Origin: Bacteroidales bacterium
Lineage (GTDB): Bacteria; Bacteroidota; Bacteroidia; Bacteroidales; F082
Reading direction: 5' to 3'
DNA length: 64,000 nucleotides
NCBI GenBank assembly: GCA_013141455.1
Contig: JABFQW010000092.1
Coordinates: 35,962-99,961, forward strand
Shown: piece after piece, positions 19,048 to 26,763 of the stretch
Position numbering within the stretch: the stretch's first letter is position 1
Layout: each line of letters begins with the position of its first letter
Position numbers and translations under genes: made by a program
Notes under the pieces: model-generated
Databases searched by the model: none
The model's input: only the letters and a program-made list of their open reading frames with translations
What the model was told of the DNA's origin: nothing

Positions 19048-19722
19048 TTAAAACAAACCCACTTGCTTTTCTATTTGTTTTGTTAACGATTCATCGTCGT
19101 TCATTACCGAGTTCAGGCGACTTGAAACCGGGTAACACACCATCTCGTCAGCAGGATAAGGTTTCAGAAGATTTAGCAATTGCCGGTAATCGGTGGTGTA
19201 AATCCATCTTGTTTCGGATTCTTTTGGCAGAATAACCGGCATACGATTGTGTATGGGTGCCATCACCTCATTGGCTTCGGTAGTGATGATTGAGAAGCTT
19301 TGAAGCCAGCTTCCATCGGGCCTTTGCCAGGTATCCCAGATTCCGGCCATTGCAAAAAGCGCTTCGTTTTTGAGATGAAAACGGTAAGCTTGTTTTACGG
19401 TGCCCGGTTTCCATTCATAAAAACCATTCGCAGGAACGAGACATCGCTGCCGCTTAAATGGCAACCGATATGTGGGTTTTTCGATAATAGTTTCGGCACG
19501 GCAATTGAAATTTTTATTCCCGGCACGAAGGTCTTTTGCCCAGGATGGCACCAATCCCCATTGTAATAGACTTATTTTGTGAGGCATTGCATCGGTAATT
19601 ACCGAAAGTACCTGTGTTGGGGCACAATTATAGGAAGGTTTATGAATTTCATCGAACACTTCGGTATTGAATCGTTCTGAAATCTCTTTCCCTTTAACCG
19701 AAAGTTGAAATCGTCCGCACAT
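19048..19722 (-). CDS. yedK: SRAP domain (HMCES/YedK) abasic-site protein
   Basis: Crosslinks to abasic sites in single-stranded DNA through its N-terminal cysteine and shields them. The start at 19722 places the required Cys at position 2 (MCGRFQLS); longer in-frame starts are therefore wrong, because Met1 removal must expose this Cys. Other family motifs: YNCAPTQVLSV, WGLVPSWAK, NCRAETI, RCLVPANGFYEW, and a late APIHNRMPVIL with the catalytic His. About 224 residues. Convergent with tdk by 21 bases. Confidence 0.93.
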   Translation of the reverse strand: MCGRFQLSVKGKEISERFNTEVFDEIHKPSYNCAPTQVLSVITDAMPHKISLLQWGLVPSWAKDLRAGNKNFNCRAETIIEKPTYRLPFKRQRCLVPANGFYEWKPGTVKQAYRFHLKNEALFAMAGIWDTWQRPDGSWLQSFSIITTEANEVMAPIHNRMPVILPKESETRWIYTTDYRQLLNLLKPYPADEMVCYPVSSRLNSVMNDDESLTKQIEKQVGLF

Positions 19723-19885
19723 AGTTAAAAATGAATGTACAATAGTAGTTCGAAAATCCAAACAAAACCGTATTTTCTTTTCTATTTTAACCTCAGTAGG
19801 ACCTGGTTAAGCAATTTATGAAGTTCAGGTATTTCGCCAAATTTTAACCGGACAGCCGTGAAATAAAATATTTTCCTCATTTACG

Positions 19886-20323
19886 TTATTTCCAAATCAG
19901 GTATTTCTCTTTTATTTTTTGAATTACACTTTCATGGTCAAAAGCAAGTGATGGAAGCTGTTGCAATGGAAACCATGCTGTTTCAGCAGCATCATCGCCG
20001 GCTTTCGCGATTTGATTATGTTGCATGAAGCCAACAAAAACCACAGATATCGTGCGATGGCGGGGATCGCGATCGATAGCATCGAAAGTATGGAACTGTT
20101 CCAATTCAAGGCCCGTTAAACCAGTTTCTTCGGATAATTCACGGGCGGCGGCATCGGCAAGTAATTCATCCATCCCGACAAATCCACCCGGGATGGCCCA
20201 ACAGTTTTCAAATGGTGGATTTTTACGCTTAATAAGCAAGATAAAAGTATTTCCGTCGGTTTTCCTGAATACTATACTATCTACAGTTAACGCGGGTCGG
20301 GGATATTTATACGTGTATGGCAT
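19886..20323 (-). CDS. NUDIX hydrolase
   Basis: A 145-residue single-domain protein of the ADP-ribose pyrophosphatase or NrtR-like subgroup by its opening (PRPALTVDSIVFR, LLIKRKNPPFENCWAIPGGF). The Nudix box is complete: GGFVGMDELLADAAARELSE continuing ETGL, with the expected Glu residues that bind Mg2+. No helix-turn-helix extension is present, so it is an enzyme and not an NrtR-type regulator. Substrate is unresolved. Monocistronic; a near-match -7 box (TACCTTCG) lies about 14 bases upstream. Confidence 0.88.
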   Translation of the reverse strand: MPYTYKYPRPALTVDSIVFRKTDGNTFILLIKRKNPPFENCWAIPGGFVGMDELLADAAARELSEETGLTGLELEQFHTFDAIDRDPRHRTISVVFVGFMQHNQIAKAGDDAAETAWFPLQQLPSLAFDHESVIQKIKEKYLIWK

Positions 20324-20353
20324 ATAAGATATTTTTGCGAAGGTAAATAGAAA

Positions 20354-20374
20354 AGGCCCCGTGTAGCGGGGCCT
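20354..20374 (-). terminator. rho-independent terminator of the triple-repeat protein gene
   Basis: Read on the minus strand: AGGCCCCG, loop CTACA, CGGGGCCT, then TTTTCTATTT. A strong 8-bp GC-rich stem, 57 bases after the stop codon at 20431. Confidence 0.85.
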
Positions 20375-20430
20375 GAAGGTATATGATGAACAAAAATAAA
20401 GTGTTGGAACACTTTAATCTGCGGGATATT

Positions 20431-21237
20431 TTAGAAACTTACTACCAGTATATTGTTAATACTAACTACTGTTGAGCAACTATAATTTAATTCATCCAAA
20501 TCGGAATTCTGGTTTATTTGACTGACGATACAATTGTTAGTTGCTTTATCGAAACAGTAAACAGCCTGTGAATTGAATGTGGCTGGTTCAGTAATTTCCG
20601 ATTCGCTACTCCGGTTATTCGTAACGAAATTCCTCAGTCTGTTGTTATATTCAGCCAATTTTTCGGTATTGAACGGAAGATCGAGAAGATAATGATCTTT
20701 ACCATTATCCACTGTTTCAGTAGGTGTCTGTTGTGTTGATCCGGCCTGAGGGAAGGTGATTTTTTCAGTTACCTCATTTCCGATTTTCAAATAGGGCATG
20801 TTTTCGATAATTTCCTGTCTGGCAGATTCTGTTTTCACTGAGTTGAGCAATCTGTTGTGATAATCGGCCATATTTTCATTTTCGAAAGGAGTTTCATAAA
20901 CGTAACCCAAGGCACCATTGCTTTTCATATTGGACGAATCAGGAAGATTAAGGCCTGAATCCACAACGGTTTCGCTGTAATTTGATTGAATTAACGTTGT
21001 TTTATCGAAATGAAACACCAATGGCATTTCGAAAGGTTTGGTTTCGATCAGTTCGCTACCGGTTTGATCCGGGTTGACTGAGTTTGCCAATCTGTTGTGA
21101 TAATCTGAAATACTTTCAGTTTCGAATGGAATGTCGTTGATGTAGGTTTCATCAACCTTAGTAAAGTTACCGGCGAAAATGCTGGTCTGCAACATGATCC
21201 CGAAAAGTGCTGCGGTGAGATAAATTCTTGTTTTCAT
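20431..21237 (-). CDS. secreted protein with three internal repeats, unknown function
   Basis: 268 residues with a signal peptide (MKTRIYLTAALFGIMLQTSIFAG). Three diverged repeats of about 75 residues share a core: DIPFETESISDYHNRLANSV, ETPFENENMADYHNRLLNSV and DLPFNTEKLAEYNNRLRNFV, i.e. (D/E)xPFxxExxx(D/E)Y(H/N)NRL. The spacing between cores is rich in Glu, Thr and Ser. The C-terminus contains a few Cys residues and ends hydrophobic (SINNILVVSF), not a T9SS tail. I do not recognise the family. It has its own terminator. The repeats look like short peptide-binding or self-assembling modules, but that is guesswork. Confidence 0.75.
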   Translation of the reverse strand: MKTRIYLTAALFGIMLQTSIFAGNFTKVDETYINDIPFETESISDYHNRLANSVNPDQTGSELIETKPFEMPLVFHFDKTTLIQSNYSETVVDSGLNLPDSSNMKSNGALGYVYETPFENENMADYHNRLLNSVKTESARQEIIENMPYLKIGNEVTEKITFPQAGSTQQTPTETVDNGKDHYLLDLPFNTEKLAEYNNRLRNFVTNNRSSESEITEPATFNSQAVYCFDKATNNCIVSQINQNSDLDELNYSCSTVVSINNILVVSF

Positions 21238-21541
21238 TGTCTTATATTTTAGAGTTTCTTTGTTTCTGTTTGTGCAATCTCATTAGCTAATGGTGTGCCA
21301 AAGTTTTTAAAAGATTGAAAAACAATATTATACAATTAAATTATTTAAATATTTACTAAATCAGTGTACGCTTAAAGTACAGCTTTGTACGAAGACGGAC
21401 AGTGCCAGGGAATTGTTACAGAATGGAAGGAGTTATTCGTGATTTTTCGTGTTAATCAATTCCAGCAAAAGCATATTCAGGTTGATAGGAGTGCCTGGCA
21501 GATAATGAAACGGGTGTATGGTGCTTAATGCGATTGAAGAA
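21238..21541 (-). other. 304-base gene-free stretch
   Basis: AT-rich 5' region of the triple-repeat protein gene. No ORF with support and no exact TAnnTTTG box on the minus strand. GTACAGCTTTGTAC-like sequence near 21377 is a weak dyad. A 9-bp perfect stem, GCGATTGAA at 21530-21538 against TTCAATCGC at 21549-21557, spans the stop codon of the dihydropyrimidinase-like gene but lacks a T-tract. Confidence 0.5.
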
Positions 21542-22915
21542 TCACGATTTCAATCGCCTGATCAGCTTACCCTGAGGCTGTTTAACTAAAATGCCTTTTC
21601 TGACAACAATTTCACCTTGAAACAGCACCATTTCGGGATTCCCTTTTGTTTTCATCGACTTGTAAATGTCGGTACCGAATTTGGAAGACACTATGGTTGA
21701 TACATCCTGTTCAGAAACATGGGGATTGTATAATACCAGGTCAGCATCCGAACCTATCGCGATCGCTCCTTTTTGCGGATAAAATCCGAAAATCTTTGCC
21801 GGATTCGAAGCAAATACATTTTCCAATTGATTGATGTTAAAATCATTACGTAATAAAACACCATAGGAATATAACAGATTCAGCCGATAACCTATGCCGG
21901 GTACGCCGTTCGGAATTTTTCGGAAATCGTAGCGGCCCATCGCTTTTTGTTCCATAGTGAACGGACAATGATCAGTCCCCACAGTTTGGACGACTTTTGA
22001 ATGAATGGCTTCCCACAGGGCCTCATTGTCCGATTTTTTACGTAAGGGTGGACTCATTACAAAAGGTACCGTCTGTTCAAAATCACCCTGATATGAACTG
22101 TCGTTGAGTAAGAGATAATGCGGACAGGTTTCGGCATATACTTTTTGACCATTCAATTGTGCCCGATGAATGTGTTGCAACGATTCTGCTGTTGAAACAT
22201 GGACTATGTATAACGGACACACTGCTTTTGCAGCAAGTTCGATCGCTTTTCTTACGGCTTTACTCTCGGTTTTTGGTGGCCGCGACAAAGCATGAAAGGC
22301 CGGGGTGACCTTATCCTGCCTGAAAAGTTCATTCCTCAATCTTTCGATATCATCGCCTGATTCGCAATGGATGGCCACGATTCCACCGGCGCTGCCAACC
22401 ACCTGCATTACCCTCAACAATGCTTCATCATTCAGGCCAACACTGTCTTTGTAGGCCATATACACTTTAAAAGAAGTGAATCCACGTTCGATACAGCTTA
22501 CGATCTCTTTTTCGGTGGTGTTACGCCATTCAACCGGACTGATGTGAAAAGTAAAATCGGTGAGTGTATTGCTGGCTTCATCAATCCGTTCATCCAGGGC
22601 ATCTACAAGTGACTGGCCTTTATGGCTTGTAACAAAATCGATGATGGTGGTGGTTCCACCAAGCAGGGCAGCCTCACTACCCGACCTGAAATCATCGGCC
22701 GAATAGCCCGCCGGTGTTGGCAAATGCAGGTGAACATGTGGATCAACACCACCCGGTAGGACAATTAATCCTTTGGCATCAATTGTTTCATCGATAACTT
22801 CGATGCTTTCAATATGCTCTTCAATCCGCGCTATCTTTGTGCCTGTAATCAGGATTTCGGCTGATTCAGTTTTTGAGGATGTGACAATCTGTGCATTTAT
22901 GATGAGGGTGTTCAT
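21542..22915 (-). CDS. dihydropyrimidinase / D-hydantoinase family amidohydrolase
   Basis: Opens cyclic amides (dihydropyrimidines, hydantoins or related purine breakdown products) with a two-metal centre. The 457-residue protein has the metal ligands in order: DPHVHLHLP, the carbamylated lysine in SFKVYMAYKDS, the His in VAIHCESGD, YIVHVSTAES, and the Asp in GTDHCPFT. GGTTTIIDFV is also typical. The exact substrate is not readable; allantoinase and phenylhydantoinase activities are alternatives. It lies 29 bases after an SsnA-like amidohydrolase gene, and such pairs are known from purine catabolism and selenium-dependent molybdenum hydroxylase loci. Confidence 0.85.
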   Translation of the reverse strand: MNTLIINAQIVTSSKTESAEILITGTKIARIEEHIESIEVIDETIDAKGLIVLPGGVDPHVHLHLPTPAGYSADDFRSGSEAALLGGTTTIIDFVTSHKGQSLVDALDERIDEASNTLTDFTFHISPVEWRNTTEKEIVSCIERGFTSFKVYMAYKDSVGLNDEALLRVMQVVGSAGGIVAIHCESGDDIERLRNELFRQDKVTPAFHALSRPPKTESKAVRKAIELAAKAVCPLYIVHVSTAESLQHIHRAQLNGQKVYAETCPHYLLLNDSSYQGDFEQTVPFVMSPPLRKKSDNEALWEAIHSKVVQTVGTDHCPFTMEQKAMGRYDFRKIPNGVPGIGYRLNLLYSYGVLLRNDFNINQLENVFASNPAKIFGFYPQKGAIAIGSDADLVLYNPHVSEQDVSTIVSSKFGTDIYKSMKTKGNPEMVLFQGEIVVRKGILVKQPQGKLIRRLKS

Positions 22916-22944
22916 GACCTTTTTCTGTTTTCGACAGGCTGAAT

Positions 22945-24207
22945 TTATAATCTTCCCCAGAGTTTAGTGGCAATTTTTCTTGATTCGTGCAAAATTACTG
23001 CTTCATCAACCAACTTTAATTCCTTGTCCTGAACAATTAGTTTCCCCTGCGAAATAACATGCGTGATATGGGTTGCATTCATCCCGAAGATGAAATGTCC
23101 TGCAAAATTGTTTTGGTTCAATTCGGTTCCGCTGTCATAATCAAGTACAACCAGATTGTTTTCACCATCGCCCGAAAAATTATTCGTCTGAAGATAGTGA
23201 TGGACATTTCGGAACCTTTCGTAGGCTGATGAGTAATTTATAGTATCGAAACACTGCCCGATAAAAAAGGCCGCTTTTGCACTTTGCAGCATATCACTAT
23301 GCATACCATCGGTTCCGAGCATGATACGTTCGCCCAAACCCATACCATTGAAATGGCCGACATTATTATTCATATTGCTTTCGGCATTTTGCACAAGCCA
23401 CACGGGTGATGACCGTATCATCCGGCGTTCATCGGCATCAAGGTGCAGGCAATGCACCAGCAACGATTTCCCTGATTCCAAGGCTCCCGCATCGGCAAAT
23501 CGTTGAATCAACCTTTTGTTGTAGGTTTTTTCGCAGTGAATCTGGTCGTACAAATCTTCAGCAACATGGATGTGAATTCCGGTTTGATATTGGTTTGCAA
23601 GGGCAACAGATTTTTTCAGGGTATCGTCACCAACGGTAAATGACGCATGTAAACCTACCAGTCCCTCGTGATTCTGCAGATAGTCTGCGGTTTCGCTGAT
23701 ACCCTGTTCTGCCTTATCGGGTCCATCGCGGTCGGTGATTTCGTAGCAGAGCAGATGACCTATCCCGACACTGGTAAATGCCTTAGCTAAAATTTCGAGA
23801 GAACCTTTGATGAAATTTGGCGAGGCATGATGATCGATCACAAAGGTGGAACCAGCTTTTGCACAGGCCATGGCCGTAAGCAGTGCGCTATATTCGATGG
23901 TTTCTTCGTCAAGACATTTATCAAGATTCCACCATACGTACTTTAGAATTTCGGGAAAATTCTCCGGGATCTTTTTTGGTGGTGGCATACCTTTTGCCAT
24001 GGCTGAGTAGGCATGGTGATGACCCACAGCAAAGGATTTTGTAACTATTTTTCCGGTGCAATCAATGATTTGGCTGTCGGAAAAGGATGAAATATCTTTT
24101 ATAAACCTGATTGAACCATGAATGCCTTCTTCAACAAAAATATTGGTTTGAAAAAACTCAAGACTTTGCCAATCAATATACGTTGCGTTTTTTAGAAGTA
24201 AGGACAT
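22945..24207 (-). CDS. SsnA-like aminohydrolase
   Basis: A 420-residue amidohydrolase-superfamily protein most like the SsnA / putative chlorohydrolase group. Landmarks: VGHHHAYSAMAKGMPPP (metal His), EILKYVWWNLDKCLDEE, FVIDHHASPNFIKGS, LCYEITDRDG, HIHVAEDLYDQ, and LGTDGMHSDMLQS (late Asp). SsnA has an unproven enzymatic role but occurs in purine-degradation and selenium-linked gene clusters. The immediate partner downstream is a dihydropyrimidinase-like enzyme, and upstream (29 bases) is an FG-GAP secreted protein; all three are in one direction and could be one transcript. The first metal motif reads GHHHAYS where many relatives have xHxH, still compatible with binding. Confidence 0.75.
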   Translation of the reverse strand: MSLLLKNATYIDWQSLEFFQTNIFVEEGIHGSIRFIKDISSFSDSQIIDCTGKIVTKSFAVGHHHAYSAMAKGMPPPKKIPENFPEILKYVWWNLDKCLDEETIEYSALLTAMACAKAGSTFVIDHHASPNFIKGSLEILAKAFTSVGIGHLLCYEITDRDGPDKAEQGISETADYLQNHEGLVGLHASFTVGDDTLKKSVALANQYQTGIHIHVAEDLYDQIHCEKTYNKRLIQRFADAGALESGKSLLVHCLHLDADERRMIRSSPVWLVQNAESNMNNNVGHFNGMGLGERIMLGTDGMHSDMLQSAKAAFFIGQCFDTINYSSAYERFRNVHHYLQTNNFSGDGENNLVVLDYDSGTELNQNNFAGHFIFGMNATHITHVISQGKLIVQDKELKLVDEAVILHESRKIATKLWGRL

Positions 24208-24236
24208 TATTTCAGAATTTAGGCAAGAAGTGAAAA

Positions 24237-25760
24237 CTACCAGTTGATCTCAATTACTTCGAAGCCACGCCGCTTATATTCAAAAATCATTTTGGTCCGC
24301 GATTCATCTGCTTCAGTTTTGGTTTTAAAACCGACCGAAGTGATATTACCCTGATCCACCTTGGGCCAGGTTGGATATGCTTGTATGATCAGCTTATCAA
24401 ATTTCTCTTCCATTTCATATTGTACCTTTGGTTTTTTTACCTGGCTAACAAACATATAATAGGCTTTTTTACCGGTACCAAGCAGGTCGCTAAACGAAGA
24501 GGAATAAACATAATAGTAAATAGGTTCGGTTCGGTCTTCAACCACCGTCTGGTTATTCCAGATATCTTCCGATTCTTCTTCGGCCTTATAGGATGTGTCG
24601 GAAACAACAAGACGATTGTTGCGGTATATTTTTGAATAATATTTGTAATCGGTTGATAATCCACTTATAAGAACATCCTGATCACCATCAGAATCATAAT
24701 CGCCCCATTCACCATCGCTGGTATATAGCGGAACGATAGCTGCCTGAAGATCGGTAAAACCGGCTCCTTTATCATTTCGATATACCTTGGAAACAGCGCC
24801 ATGATCCGATTCTCCACTGATTAACAAATCCTTATCGCCATCATGATCCATATCGCTCCAATCGGCAAAACCCGATCGCACTCCAATGAAATTTGTCGAG
24901 GTGATCCTGAAAATACCATTACGCTCGTTTCTATATAATCGGGTTGCGGCTCTGGCCGAGTTCGTTTCACCCATGATAAGCAAATCATTGTCACCGTCGC
25001 TATCCACATCGCCAAGGGCAACGGAACTGTTTTTCAAGGGTAAAACAGAAGTTTTTACAGGGCTGAAAATACTGTCCCTGTTATGATAGAGCATGCAATA
25101 GGGTTTCCCGTTTGCTACTGCACCTATCAAAAAAATATCAGGTTTGCCATCCACATCGAAATCAATCCATCTGGCTTCGCCCCGGTGAATGCCAATCAGG
25201 TTTATGCCCGACAGGCTAAACACATTGTTACGGTCGTTACGATATACCAAGGTTTGCGCTCCGTTTTTGCCTTCGCCTGCAATCAATATATCTAAGTCAC
25301 CATCGGCATCATAATCACCAAAATCGATCGATCCATCGCGCATGGCAACAAACTGGATTGATGTTGGGGTAAAAGTGCCATTTGCCATTCCTCGATAAAT
25401 TGTCCCTATCAGGCTGGCATCACGTTTTTCACCCATGATAGCGATGTCATCAACACCGTCCAGATTATAATCACCGATCGAAAAATCACCGCGATAAAAG
25501 TCGGGAAGACCAGAAGCAGCCTGTGCGAATTTATCATTTCGTAGATTTTTATAAAGTCGTTGCTGGATGTTACGGGCTGTTCCGGTAAAAAATTCACCTG
25601 ATACCATGGCATCAATATCACCGTCACGATCGGCATCAATCCAGCCACTCGAACTTTCAGCAACATTTGTCAGTTCGGCTTTTATATCGGTAAAAGTCTG
25701 TGAAAAGGAGATGTCTGTAAAAAAAAGTACTGCGATTATTATGACGATTAAATGCTTCAT
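24237..25760 (-). CDS. FG-GAP/VCBS repeat secreted protein without T9SS tail
   Basis: About 507 residues. The start at 25760 gives the signal peptide MKHLIVIIIAVLFFTDISFS; an ATG at 25766 (MRMKHL) is equally usable. About eight repeats with calcium loops follow (DADRDGDID, DYNLDGVDD, DYDADGDLD, DFDVDGKPD, DVDSDGDND, DMDHDGDKD, DYDSDGDQD), a beta-propeller in this family. The C-terminal 100 residues contain a segment VQYEMEEKFDKLIIQAYPTW and end FKTKTEADESRTKMIFEYKR..., which has the look of a SPOR-like or small alpha/beta domain. There is no T9SS sorting motif, unlike the two FG-GAP proteins at the window start. Ligand unknown. Confidence 0.82.
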   Translation of the reverse strand: MKHLIVIIIAVLFFTDISFSQTFTDIKAELTNVAESSSGWIDADRDGDIDAMVSGEFFTGTARNIQQRLYKNLRNDKFAQAASGLPDFYRGDFSIGDYNLDGVDDIAIMGEKRDASLIGTIYRGMANGTFTPTSIQFVAMRDGSIDFGDYDADGDLDILIAGEGKNGAQTLVYRNDRNNVFSLSGINLIGIHRGEARWIDFDVDGKPDIFLIGAVANGKPYCMLYHNRDSIFSPVKTSVLPLKNSSVALGDVDSDGDNDLLIMGETNSARAATRLYRNERNGIFRITSTNFIGVRSGFADWSDMDHDGDKDLLISGESDHGAVSKVYRNDKGAGFTDLQAAIVPLYTSDGEWGDYDSDGDQDVLISGLSTDYKYYSKIYRNNRLVVSDTSYKAEEESEDIWNNQTVVEDRTEPIYYYVYSSSFSDLLGTGKKAYYMFVSQVKKPKVQYEMEEKFDKLIIQAYPTWPKVDQGNITSVGFKTKTEADESRTKMIFEYKRRGFEVIEINW

Positions 25761-25897
25761 TCTCATGGCTTGCGATTGAAAGTACAATATTACGGCAAAA
25801 TAATGGAAAATTTATTATTCGCGACTTACTATTACGTTAATAGCGAACAATTTATATAACCTCTTATAATACAGAATCATTGAAGATTATAAATTAT

Positions 25898-25937
25898 CAT
25901 TTCCATTTATCTGTAAATTTACGGATAAATGGAAATG
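25898..25937. repeat. 40-bp near-perfect palindrome
   Basis: CATTTCCATTTATC at 25898-25911 faces GATAAATGGAAATG at 25924-25937; the centre GTAAATTTAC (25913-25922) is itself palindromic, so the only mismatch in the 20-bp half-site is T912/G923. It lies in the 369-base gap between the divergent FG-GAP and epimerase genes, with no other feature there except the epimerase promoter. The role is open: operator, cruciform or RNA hairpin. Confidence 0.8.
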
Positions 25938-26071
25938 AAATGGATAGTACCAGATTTAATTCGCTTTGGATGATAAATTATTTTGAATCGAATTTGATTG
26001 TCATTTCCCTTTTTTCAATTCGGAGACATGCAAAACAACCATCAGTTTTTGCGGAAAATTTCTTTCATTTT

Positions 26072-26102
26072 TTTCGATCATGCGTAATAAATAATACCTT
26101 TG
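26072..26102 (+). promoter_or_regulatory. promoter of the methylmalonyl-CoA cluster
   Basis: TACCTTTG at 26095-26102 fits TAnnTTTG; TTTC at 26072-26075, one base from TTTG, precedes it by 19 bases. The epimerase ATG follows after 27 bases. Confidence 0.6.
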
Positions 26103-26129
26103 TGAAATAATTAACAAATAATAATATTC

Positions 26130-26567
26130 ATGAAACCAACACATATTGAGCACATTGGAATAGCGGTAAATAAGTTGGATGAAGCAATTCCGTATTATGA
26201 GAAACTTCTGGGTACGAAATGTTACGCTATTGAGGAGGTGACGGATCAAAAAGTGAAAACCGCGTTTTTTAAAATCGGACAAACAAAAATAGAATTGCTC
26301 GAGAGCCTCGATCCTGAAGGACCGGTTGGGAAATTTATTGAGAAAAAGGGAGAAGGTATTCATCATATCGCTTTCGCGGTCAATGGTTTGGAAGAAGCGC
26401 TTGATGACGCTAAATCAAATGGAATCAGGCTGATCGACGAGCATCCGCGTAAGGGTGCCGAGGGATTACATATCGCGTTTCTTCATCCAAAATCGACATT
26501 TGGTGTATTAACCGAATTGTGCGAAGATAAAAAATCGGAAGTCGGTAGTTGGAAGTGGGAAGTCTGA
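26130..26567 (+). CDS. mce: methylmalonyl-CoA epimerase
   Basis: Interconverts (R)- and (S)-methylmalonyl-CoA between mutase and decarboxylase. A glyoxalase/VOC-fold protein: first half KPTHIEHIGIAVNKLDEAIP with the metal His, TKIELLESLDPEGPVGKFIE, second half GIHHIAFAVNGLEEALDDAK and the terminal FGVLTELCED with the metal Glu. Normal length is about 134 residues; here 145. The extra tail (KSEVGSWKWEV) is encoded by an intergenic-type repeat of GGAAGT units that runs into the gene. It opens the mmd cluster, the standard Bacteroidota order. Confidence 0.93.
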   Translation: MKPTHIEHIGIAVNKLDEAIPYYEKLLGTKCYAIEEVTDQKVKTAFFKIGQTKIELLESLDPEGPVGKFIEKKGEGIHHIAFAVNGLEEALDDAKSNGIRLIDEHPRKGAEGLHIAFLHPKSTFGVLTELCEDKKSEVGSWKWEV

Positions 26568-26593
26568 TCCCACTCCGATAACCTGACCACTGC

Positions 26594-26664
26594 CGGCCAC
26601 TGAGGCATTATAAGCCCGGCCACTGAGGCACTCGAAGTAGCGGCCACTGAGGTTCTCGAAGTGG
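26594..26664. repeat. three short tandem repeats (about 24 bp)
   Basis: CGGCCACTGAGG starts at 26594, 26617 and 26641, each followed by a variable 11-12 base part ending in the CTCGAAGTGG type for the last two. Lies between mce and mmdA. Resembles the short REP-like (CTGAG..TCGAAG) intergenic repeats of Bacteroidota. Confidence 0.7.
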
Positions 26665-26763
26665 CAGTTTTATATCATGAATCAAATGAATCAATGAAGA
26701 GTGCCAGTCATCAGGTATTAACAGGCATAAAAAATTTATCCACAAGAAATAATATAACGCCCA

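Noticed and set aside
26594..26664. Three CGGCCACTGAGG repeats as a possible CRISPR array
   Set aside because: Unit length is only 24 bases with no spacer of normal size, and no cas gene is present.
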